Shown here: positions 14,101-26,540 of the stretch, one piece after another | Position numbering within the stretch: position 1 is the first letter of the stretch | How the letters are laid out: every line of letters begins with the position of its first letter | From: Zygaena filipendulae | Taxonomy: Eukaryota; Arthropoda; Insecta; Lepidoptera; Zygaenidae | Length of the DNA: 64,000 nt | NCBI GenBank assembly: GCA_907165275.2 | Contig: OU015668.1 | Span: 7,311,658 to 7,375,657 of the forward strand | Reading direction: 5' to 3' | Program-made: the position numbers and the translations under genes | The notes under the pieces: generated by a model | The model's input: only the letters and a program-made list of their open reading frames with translations | The model's database searches: none | What the model was told of the DNA's origin: nothing

Positions 14101-17100
14101 TTAGGTCGGGAAACAATTTTTTCAAAAAGTGTTTCTTACGGATGTCACTGACTGTTGTGAACACTTGGCAATCGTGAGCCAATGCAATGGATATAACAGC
14201 TTGGCCTAGAGCGCCTGCACCACCATGGACCAGGATACTCATATCTTCGTAAAGTTTGCTTTTGATAGCCTAGAATATCGGAGAAAATATTTCTATTAAG
14301 GTTAAGAAGGTTAGCAAAATTTTATAACTTCGCTTACCAGGCAATAAAAGGCGATGGCATATGGAAGAGGGACAGTAGCGGCTTCCTCGAGTGTCCAATG
14401 TGCTGGAACTGGCCACAGTAAATTTTTACTGGCGAGTAATCTCTGACATGCCGCACCACCACTAACTATACCCATGACACTCTCCCCACTAAAATATAAA
14501 GTAATACAGAAATAAAACTACTAAAAAACAAATCATAAACTGAAAACAAATCAAGATTGTAGTTTACCTATCAGTGATTCCACTGAAGTCCATAGCATAT
14601 CCTGCTGAAGATGAGTTTTGATTGATAACTGCTGCTGTAGCTTTATTGGTATCGGTGACATTCAGAGCAACGTACTGAACCTAGAAAAATACTATGCGAT
14701 TCAAATCGGCTGCTGTTTAATTTATTTGCACCCAAATAAAGAATAAAATTTTATTATAATACATACGGTAACAGGAATACCAAGACCACTCGGTTCAGGC
14801 GCTTCCACCCAACGCAATGAATTGATGTCCCCAATGTTAGCACTCTGCAGTGCAAAGTTGCCCTCTGTCTTAATCCTATCTTCTTTTAACGGCAAGAAGA
14901 ACTCTCCGCCCCATACACCCTTGAAAATTGAAACCTTTTTAGTTGATCTGGTTATCAAACTCGCCAGGTGTCGCGGGTTTCATTCCCGCATCACAGTTTT
15001 ACACTGGGATTGATTGATTGATTCATTTATTTCACATTATCAAATTCAAATTACATTATAAATAATAATAATATGTCAGAGGATAATGTGATCGTCAAGA
15101 GAATAAGGTCCGTATTAATAGTCAGTTCTCAAGTACAAGCTCAATAACATGACTACTTGATACCGTCTTAAGTCGTGAGAACATAGGCTAATTAATAAAG
15201 CTATCTTGGGGCGGTCTCATTTGAGATCATCATTCACCATCTCATTTGAGACCGACTCAACAAACGTCAAAATAGATTGAATTCCTTCCGTTTTAGCTAC
15301 TGCACAAAATGCATTTTTTAACTGAAATTGCACTTTTATTGCACGATTATGTCATAAAAAAATTTTAAAACATAAAATAAAGAAATTCTTAAAGGTTTTG
15401 GATATTTTTACAAAATAAATATAAAATAAATTCAAAATTCATTTTGATTTGAAACAACGGTATTGGTAGCACAAACTCAAGATGATCTCAAGTCCGTGTT
15501 TTACTTGACTCAGTTGATCCAGACTTATCAAACGTCAAATGATGATCTTGAGTTTGGAGTTTCGTCTATTAATACGTGCGGTACTCACTTGAGACCGTCT
15601 ACTCAAGATGATGACCAACTGGTCATACTTACTACTACTACTACTTAAGTAAAGTTTATTAATTAGAACACCATCTTACCGATGTTCTCAAGTGAGTACG
15701 TCAACTTGAGTAACGTTTATTAATACGGGCCTATATTTCATACAATTAAAATAATGTCACAACCACACTAACAAGTATGACAGCAAGTATCGATTACACG
15801 AATATAATAAATAAGCATTTATAGCAATAATAAAGCATTTAAGGATTTCAAATGAACCAAACAAAAAACTGGAATAAAACAAAATAGATCAATGTCAAAT
15901 GGAACATGAGAATCAAATTAAATAGATAAGGCTACACAATGTAGTTAGGATGTCTTAAAATTAATGGGTGTTTGTTATCAACGTAAGTTTGCAAAGGTAT
16001 AAAAAGTATTTTTCATTACTCATACTCGGAAAGTAAGTCTGAATTTGCCTGAGAAGCGGATTGAAAGTAACCCTTTTCAGCCCTAGGGAGAATCGCTTTC
16101 AACTGACAACTGTCAAATTAATAAAAAAAATCTAGGTCTATTTTCACATTTCTATTGAACCATGTTTCAACTTTCTATACAGCCAGCGCGATGTAAAATT
16201 TCTTTTTCTTAAGCTAATTCCTATTTATATTTTTTTATTTTCTTTAATTAATACTTAATAATAAAAGATAATATTTTTTTTAGGTCGCCACAATGTAAAT
16301 AAAAAATACTGGCTGAATAGCTAGCCGGCCAAAGAAAAAGAAATAGGTGGGAAAGTGTCAAGCGACTATCCGATCTTCACTCATTTTTTCTTTAGCTAAT
16401 TCCTATTTTTATTTTGACTTTCCTCGCATTCGTAATGAAAAGCACAGTGTTATCCTCGGGAGAGACTTAGGGCTTAGGGCGCCAATAGATCGAGGCACTA
16501 AATAAGTCTTTCTACTTTCACCCCTAGGATAACAATGTACTATTTCATTACTCATACTCGGAAAGTAGGTCTGAAGTTGCCTGAGAAGCGGGTTGAAAGT
16601 AACACTTTCAGCCCTAGGGAGAATCGCTTTCAACTGACAGCTGGATACTGCAGAAACTCAAGTTTTTTTTTTTATGTCATAGGGGGCATACTTACTGGCC
16701 AGTAGCACACCTAATGGTTGATTTATGTAAAATAAAATTCACTCATTTTTTTCTTTAGCTAATTCCTATTTTTATTTTGACTTTCCTTGCATTCGTAATG
16801 AAAAGCACAGTGTTATCCTCGGGAGAAAGACCCCTAGGATAACAATGTACCATTAAAAGTATCTTTTAATCATTTTAATTTTTTGTTAACTTGAGAAAGC
16901 AACAGCATATTATAAGCTATCTGATACCCATAGTATTGAGTAGAGTACCTATAGCTCTGTTTAGTTTGAACCAGGTATAATTGAAACCTGTGTGATACTA
17001 TTGAATCATCGATAAAATGCCATAATTTGTATTAATAATAATCACTTTTGCGACCGAAATGAATAGTTATATTTTATAATTTTCATCAGATCTATCTAGC

Positions 17101-20100
17101 AAATTTTTTTATACAACCCTCCTTTTATACAACTCCTTAAGATAAAATAAACTTAAATAATAATACTTTATAAAATAGGTACTATTGACTGTTGTCCACC
17201 CAAGTCAATTTGAAATCCCCTTAAGAACTTTTATCACAATAATGTCCTTTTATACTTTTATTGCAATAAGTACAAAGGTACTCACTCGATCCATGACATT
17301 GGACACCAATTTGAAATCAGGTAGTCGTTCCAGATCTGCTTCTTTACAGCTGTCAAAATTTATCATTGCCCCATAAATATCTTCTTTGTTAGCTCTGAAT
17401 TCATTGACGAGATCTTTTAATCCAGGAATCGGAGGATAAGATGAAATAATAACTCGTTTGTGCTGAGGTATCGAATTTGAGCGTAACGTGCGCAAGAGTT
17501 CTAAATCTTTGGGATTTTTCACGGACACAACGTCGGTTATTGGATTAATTATTGGACGCCAAAGAGCCAGTTCTGCTTTGGATTCTTCATAGCCAGCAAC
17601 AGATACTGGGTCGTATAACGATGTGGGACTATCAACTACCTCAACGCCAAGATTTATTAAGAAAGTATTTTGAGGCAACGCTTGAAATAAGGTTTTTATC
17701 ATCTGTAAAATAAACATAATTTAAATCTTGCTATCCCCGCTTTAAATAGTTTCATAGATCATAGATTATTTAAAGTATATTAAAACAGATGATCGCCGTT
17801 GTTGTACTTACACTTTTTTCGGAAATAAGATCATTTATCAGCAATACATCTAAATTTTGTAAGATCTTATTAGTACTATTTATTTCAGCCTTTTTTATAC
17901 GTAAGACATTTACTTTCAATTCAGGTGGACTACTCAGCAAATATTGAATTTCGTCAACGACAGAAGCATTATTATTCATGACGACTTCAACAATAGTTAG
18001 CTCATTTTTGTTCAAATTTTCAGCAACAATTTGCAAGAACATGTAAATAGTAGAAGGCATCTAATAAACAAAAAAGTTCACAGGATAAATAAAGTATTAC
18101 GATGGATTGGTCTCAGTTTTTGTTCTAATCTATGCAACTAACACACAATGTCAACAATAATAATATGTACATATACATACATCTTTGTTTTCGTTCTGGA
18201 AAAATGGCCTAAATTCTAGCGATTTCAGTCCGACAAATTGGTTTGCAAATTTTGCTTTATCTTCAAATGAAATATTTTGAATCAATAAACCTTCACATCT
18301 GTAATAAAAATCCATAAGTTCATAACTTTCTACTATTATGAAATATACAAAAAGCCTCATTTTAAATTGGTTCGAAGTTTAATACGTGCCTAGTTTCATT
18401 GAGGAGTTCATACACCTGGGCGTCGATTACAGAAGAATTTTCTCTATAAAACATATCCTGTAGATGTTTCTTTACATTTATGGAGATTCTTTTGATAAAC
18501 TTCGGCTGTGACACAGCGTCGTGTCCATGTCTTAGAGCGTTTAGTTGAATAACACTGTCAATGAGCGTCACCCAGTTTTTGTTCCATACTAACTGAGCTT
18601 TCGTAAATGACTGGTTACTACCGATGATGCTTCGGAATTCACCTCTGCAAAATATACGTAATTGCGTAATTTAATGTCATTTTTTTTTATTTTTAGGTTA
18701 TAATATTGAGTTATCTATGATCTTACTTATATTCGTATCCCTTTTCGAAAAACAGCTTGTAAATATCATTTTCGGTCAGATCCAAAGAATCGACTTTGTC
18801 TATATTTGAATTGTTAGCTCGTTCTACTTGCAACACACAACCAGTTGCCACCAGAAGATTTTTGTGGGTTACCTTATTAATAAACAGTAAAACAGTCAGA
18901 GTTGTAATCCTTTGGAAAAATATTAGGTAATCATCAAATTAATAATTTTTATTAATATATTTACTTCAAATCGTCCACAACCGATTTGAATTGTGACTTC
19001 AAGGCGAAGAGGACGTTGATAGAATAAACGCGGTTGCTCATAAAAATGTACATCTTGAAAGTCTACGGAAACCTCTCGTGGTTTTTTCCCCACATTCATT
19101 GCAATCGTGTCCCATACCATCACTAGAGCACCAGCGAAAGGGAACACCACAGAACCTGAAAATATGAAATAGACATCGTTGTAAGAAACAGAGGTTAAAC
19201 CAAAAGTAAACACTGAAAACACTACTTATACACATTCCTATTCTTAAAATTTGACTTCTAAATTATCTTTGTACCTACCTTCTATAATATGACCACTTAA
19301 ATACTCATGTTCAGCGTCGTACATTGAAATTATCGGCTTGTAAATTGTAGCATGCTTCCTGCAGGCGCTGGTGAAGTTTTGTACGATCCTGTAAAAGAAA
19401 ATATCGGTATGGAATTTTGAAAAAGGGGAAACAGAATCAAATTAGCACGAGGAAAATATTATGTGAATAAACTAGCCGTTTCTTGCTGTTTCACCCACAA
19501 TAATTTCAGAGTAAAAAATATTTTGAAAAATCGCCGATTTCTCGCTGACCGTTTCTTTATTTTCTAAATCTGTAAATGCCGATAGCAATTACTCAAAACA
19601 TATGGGATGGTCTCCTAAGCCCATATTTGCTTAGCTTCAACCCTTAAGGTAACTGCCCTTACTGAGCCGTTTCAAATTTCCACCCTGTATAGGAACAAAG
19701 CCTGAAGTTGAAGTTGTTATAATATAAAAGGCAAAAGCGTTCCACACGAGTGAAACCTTGGCGCACAGCTGGTAAGGAATAAAAAAAATTGTAATCAAAG
19801 TAATACTTAGAATGATTAACAAATTACAGAGAGCTGGAGTGGACCCAATCCACTAGATGGGACAGTGGTCGTGTCTCGGTCGATACAGGAAACTCTACTT
19901 TTGGATACAAAGCGCTTGCATCAATTTCATAACCTTCCATGTATATCCTGAAAAATAATGAAGAACACCATTATCTATACTATAATAAAAGAGTAGAGTC
20001 CGCGATTCTGTACATTGAATATTTTCACCTGAAATTGAGAGGGGTGATAAAAGAAGAGTAACCAAGCCCAAAAAAAAAAGTTTTTAAAATTCTTTTCTCT

Positions 20101-23100
20101 CTGTCTGTCTATCTGTTCGCGATAATCTCTGCATCTACTGAACGGGTTGTCATGCAGTTTTAAGTAGTAGATTAAGAAAACCTTTTTAGAGATAAACATT
20201 TTTTCTTTTGAATTGATTTTTCGCGAAGTGACAGTTTTAAAGCTTGGAGAGACAGATGATGTGATTTTTTTTTTGAGACTAAAGAGTATATAACCACTAC
20301 GTTTTAAAAGTGTGAGAAAATCTAACATCATTACTGTCATTGCAAGGGTCGAAAATTACGCAGGTGAAACCGCGGGCACCAGCTAGTTCTTAATAAGTAA
20401 AATATCCTGCGGTGGTCACGCAAAACTAGAGTTTTAGATTGGCTGACCATGTGACTTAACGATTTGTTACTTATGTGTATACGATTGTAGAATGTCAACT
20501 TGGTTAACCCCGCTGATTCGAGATTCCAAAAAATACTGAGTTTTAAAAATCTGGAAGTAGTTAGGTACCTAGATGTACAAGGGTAGGTACGATAGCGTGA
20601 CTGTCACATTTTCAAGTTCCCTTTAGGTTTTTTATATTATATATATGTAGTACCTCTATTTCTGTGAAACAAATTCCATATTATACTTACCTACCCACTA
20701 AGTCTATGATTTGGTTAAACTATAAATGAGCCACTGGTTTCCCCAAGTTTGGTTGGAAGAGTGCCATCTGTCTGTATATTTCTCTAATTTTTTTAATACT
20801 AAAAGTCCCCGATTGTACCTACTTTAATCACGTCAGTCCCGAAACACGTTGTATACATAGAATAATGTAGGCTAGAACTTACTTGCCGAGGGCTTTTAGC
20901 AAGAAAAGGGTGTTATCATCGTGGTCACGCTTCGTTAGGGGCACGTACTGGCACGAGTTAGGCAGTGAACGTTTGAGGATCGCCTGCAGCAGGCCGTGTG
21001 GCGCTACCTCTACAAGCACCGCATTAGCTGGCACCAAGGTGGATGTCTCTTCGAATAGTACGGGACTCTGGGAAAAATAATAAAAATGTAGTAGGTCTCA
21101 AACTTAACAGGACCAATCGCGAAGAAAATAAATTAACTAGAGAGGACATGTAGGTGGGGCAGGAGTGCCACGGTTGCAAAGAAAGTTAGCAAATGCTCTA
21201 ACTTGCCCAAAAATTCTTTTGCTACTATGCCAAATAATATATGTATTTTTCACAATATTCCCAAAACTGTGAATTTTGAAAACAGTGACTAAGATAAACG
21301 TAACCACAAAGCGTTTAATACATTTCTTTACGTTAATGAATGTTTTAATTCGTGATGAATAGTTTTGTGTGCGAATCACCCGGCGACACTGGTTTTCACC
21401 TGTTTTCATAATAAACCAAGTTGATGCCCCTTCTATTTGTTATTTTCTGTTCTGTCGGACCAATACTGCCAATACACAAGTTTTTAAACAAGAAGGTCTT
21501 TGAACCCATTAGAAAAAAAGATGATCCTCCCATCACATAATGTTTTTTATGCGAGATTATTTTAGAATATAATATGACTGATTTTTATTGATTCTTTACT
21601 GGGATATTCTTGCATAACTATATAGAGTGTTAGGTTAAGCAAGGAAACCCACTTTCACTTAAATCGGATCATAATTGACAGAGAATTTTTTTTATGAGAA
21701 TTGATAACCTAGACGACTCATATCGGTAGTAGAATCTGCACTTGCCAATAAATTGTTCGTATGATATTCAGCCGAAGAATACTTGGCACTGGCCTCATCC
21801 CATCTATCCTGAGGCACTGAAGTCGACACCCATTTCTCACTGCGCAGTTTCGGCTCCTTGATAACTTCTTTCAAATACTTGAGTAGTCCAGGGCCTGTTA
21901 CAATTGATTGCGAATTAAGGCTGACCCATTGTCGAATTACTATGTTGTCTTTTACAACGACACCGTTAACTAACGCGTTAGTTTGACAATAAATATTTTT
22001 TCTTGATTTGTTTACATACCAGCTTCAGCAATGTATCGCGAATGGTATGCTATGTTGGAACAAGGCACTTCCTTAGCAAATGTTCCCTCTTTAGTCAATT
22101 TAGCGACAAATGTGCGCATCACTTCCGCTGGACCAGAGATAGTGCTAGAATCGGGACCATTATGACACGCTACTTGAATTTCTGGCGGACACATCTTCGA
22201 AATCTGTAAAAACACGAGCCCTCATTATTTTGATTTTCTTTTATTATGGACTAGCTGTGCCCCGTGGTTTCACCCGCGGTAATTTCGGAATTCCCACGAA
22301 AATCCCGAAATAAAAAGTACCCTATGTCCTTCTCTGTACCTCTGACAAGGTGCATGCCAAATTTCATCCAAATCCGTTCAGCCATGTTTGCGTGATTGAG
22401 TAATGAACATCCAAACATCCACACTCTCACATTTATAACATTAGTAGGATAACAACAGCAATAAGTACATTTAAAGGCTATAGGCTTACGATTTGTGCCA
22501 ATAACAGAAACCCCAATATCCCATCAAAAACATAAATGTAAAAGAGGAGAGCCAAGTTCAATACAAAAATTATGCTTGGCTGTGGGCTTCGCCGCAAAAA
22601 GAATGGAGATCTAAATGACTGCCAAGGTCTATGCAAAATCGAAATATGTATTTATAGGAACAAAACATTATGAACAAGTATTAAACATTTCTTTGCTTTA
22701 TTGGATACTTATAATAATTGCTATTATTTAAAAATGTAATATCTTAAAGTAAGTTAGATTTGACTTGGCCAGTTTTCATTACATCAGTCATTTTATAAAG
22801 TTATTAAACATATATACATATATATTTTTTAATTCTGATAAAAACTGGAAAAGTCAAATCTAACCTACTTTTAGATCTCATATTTTTAAATAACAGCAAT
22901 TGTCATAGGTATCCAATAAAGCAAAGAAATAGAGTTTTTATAGAGTTGGTTATAGTATGACAATCATTTAATTCCTCGTTAAAAAAGAAGCAGGATCAAC
23001 ATAAATGTTATTACATACACAACAATAAATAACTAAATCGGTATTCGTAAGCGTTGCTTATGTTTATGTGTTGCTCGGGAGTACTTTTATGTAGATTTAC

Positions 23101-26100
23101 TTCTGTTCTGTGTATAATTATGTGATGCCGCGCGCTGCCGACGATACACCATTGGCCGGTTGTTTACCACGTAGTACAAGTTTTTTGTAAGGGGACACCA
23201 CTTATTTTTTGACTTTTTTTATTTTTAGATTTTTTCCTACGCTTACACACAATTACCGAGCTGGATTCCAAATTTCATCCTTCTAGGTCATCTGGAAGTA
23301 GGTTAGATTTAGGTACTATATGTCAGTCAGTCAGTCAGTGCTAAAATTTACGACTTTTTGACCTTCATATCTTTATAACCGTTTGAGTAGCTTCATGAAA
23401 TTTGGGCTTCTACATGTCCTTATGGATATAATTAAACACACGTAGTTTTATGTGTTTACGTTAAAGAGATTTTGAGTTATAGAAGTGTCAAAAGTGGCAC
23501 CAAGTGGTTCGTGTAATATTACACTCGGCGCTGGCTAGCCAGTTCCTCTGCTTGAACTTGGCTTGACACGCTGCCACGTGTCTAGAAAGATTGAAAATCA
23601 AAACAAACTTCAAAGAAAATGTAAACAGCACAACTTACTTTTTTATAACCAATGCCAACAGCAGCCATAGAACCACGAATGAATGGAGTCTGAAGAGAAA
23701 CAAGACCTCTACTATAAGCTGCGAGTATCATTTCTTCAGCTGTGAAACAACCGTCTGCGTACGCGCATCCTAGTTCACCGACGCTATGTCCTGTTGTAAT
23801 AGGTAATATAATTATGAATAATAATTAATCAAACTATAGATAGTAATGACCAGGAGTTATGTTACAATTTATCATGTCCGGCTTTAATCGAAGTTTTTCG
23901 AATATAATATGAAATTTTGGTTGAATGACATTGATCGATTAATATGAAATATGCATTTGTACTGGTCAACGTTTGGTTCTTAGGGAAGCATCAATTAGTT
24001 AGTTCCTGAACGAAAGTATCCACTTTAGTGAATTAGGGAATCTATTATTAGAGAAGCAGTACTAACCAATAATTTTATCAGGGACCAAACCAACTGAGTT
24101 AAGGATGTCAGTCAAACCGATTTGTATAGCAGCTATGCCAACGAAACAGTTCAAAATGTTATCGTATACTGTTTTGTCAGATGATGTCAGAATGTGTATT
24201 AAATCTACCCCTCTAGGCTCCAGTACCCTGCGACATCTGAAACAAACACATTTTAAACAAACATATTTGACACCCATGTCTTTAGAAAATCTGCGGGCAC
24301 GGTAGTGCCCCTGCCAAAACGAGCCAAGCGAAGCGCAAGGGCACTACCCTACCTTTTCTCGAAGTGTTTCGTCGTTTTTTTGAACACTTGTAACTTGGGT
24401 TTAGATTATACAAGATAAACAAAATTCTCGGGATATGTTGTCGATACCAGACTTATCAAACATTAAGTTTTCATTGCATAGCTCTTGTACTTTAGATTTT
24501 GTTATTATCTAAAAAACACTGGGTCCTTATTCACTATGACCATAACACGGTGGGTTAAGATATGGCGCCACAAAAATTGACTTTCCCTCATAACAAAGAA
24601 GTTTAACGTCAAAAAATTACATTTGTAACGTTTCTTGTAGCATACAGAATAATAATTTCTAATATTTTGGCATCTACAACGTTTGAGAATGCGTTTTTGG
24701 AACGCGCATTAAAGGCAAGTAATATTGTTGGTCATAGTGAATAAGGGCCCTGATTTCGTCACTGACTCACTGATGATCATCAAAATTGATAGGGTGTTTC
24801 CTTAGGTCCTAGAAAGCTGAAATTTGGTATGTAAGCTAATATTAGTACACAAACAAAAAAATTATAAAACTTGTAACTTTTATCCCCCAACCCCTTAAAC
24901 TAGGGGATGGAAGTTTGTATGAGACTTCCAAAATTTCGTTTTACAGAAAGGAAAGAAATCCCACCGAAAAACATTACCATGTAAAATGTTGCCAAGAGGA
25001 GACCATAATATTTAACTCATATTATCAAATAGTTATCAGATCTCATGTAGAGCCAAGTTTCGAACTCTACATGCTCTAACTTTACAAGGCTTAACTCCAC
25101 AAACTTCTCGACAGACTCTCCCCCTACTTTTGGGTCCGATATATGGAACCACATTTGATATGGTAGGTTAGGTTAGGCTAGAACATGTAAGCGAGGAGCG
25201 AAACAACGAACGTCACTTTGCTTGGACAGAGTACTCTCCCTCTACTTTCTTATCATTTTACGAGTTTCCTCCCCCCCTCCCAGTAAATACCGAAGTAACA
25301 TGACGTAACCTCAAAATTCTACCGTTTATATCTCCGAAAGTACCCATCTCTGCAGGGGGGAGTGGTGCCAGAGGGTTGTGTACAATTTACCTTTCTATAG
25401 CTGCAGAAAAAATAGGTATTCGCAAGAGTTGTGCACCCATACAATTCCATTGTGATCCCATACCACTGTAGACGAACCAAAGTGGTCTCCTTGCTACATC
25501 TGCCAACTTTACATCTTCGCTTAAGATGGCTTGTTCGGTGGAAGCTGCAAAATTTAACAACAGATTTAATACTTTAGGGTGTTAATAAAGTTTCATTATT
25601 AATGAGAAAAAAAGTATAATGTTAGTATGGGAAAGCTCAAGATAGCTCAAGCTTTCATGGAAAGCAGAGAGACGAATGCGACCTTTTTAGTAAAGTTTTG
25701 TAGGAAGAAATGGAGGCTTATATCAAATGAAATGTCGAGATAAGTAGATAGAAATTTTAAGCACTTGTGCGATAGTCCTCTTCAGTAATATTATCTGTGT
25801 CTTCAGTAATGGTATGCCAGTAAGAAATCTTCACATATATTTCAACTGAATTAAGATTAATTAATAACTAAGCGTTTTGGAGGCTATGAAGCATCTTTTT
25901 GTCCCAAATACCGCAGTATTTCAAGACCAAAGTTTTCGACTATCGTATGTTGCTAGTGATGACCTATGGTACCGAGACGTGGACGCATAAGAAGGCTCAA
26001 GGTCACACAAAGGGATAGCCCTCAGAATCTCACTGTAGAATCAAATAAAATGAGTAAATGCGCAGGCGAACCAAAGTTACTGACATAGCCCGAAGAATAG

Positions 26101-26501
26101 CAAACTTCAAATGGAAGTGGGTGGGGGCACATCGCTAGAAGAACTGATGAACGATGGAGCAAGAAAGACGTGACGCAGATAGGCCCTCTACAATAATGCA
26201 AGCGCAGGCCCGGTCATTGTGGCGATCCATGGAGGAGGCTTATGCCTGATAGGTCCTTTGGCTGATATGATAATGATGAATGTATATTGTCCTATTAATG
26301 TTAAATACCTGTTAATATTGAAATAAAGAAATTAAAAAAAAATATCAGGAGAAAGTTACACCCAAACAAAAGAATAAGATGAGTGATGATGGTTGATGCG
26401 TTCGGATCAAACGTAGAAAGGCGTAGGTTGGAACCCAAAAATTAAGCTGTCGATAAAAGAAAACATCCTAAGGCAACAATAGCATGATGGTATGGTAGGG
26501 C

Positions 26502-26540
<39 letters not shown>

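Noticed and set aside
20883..21080. Plus-strand 65-codon frame MPRAFSKKRVLSSWSR.
   Set aside because: Antisense shadow of MAT exon 15; the minus strand matches the family.
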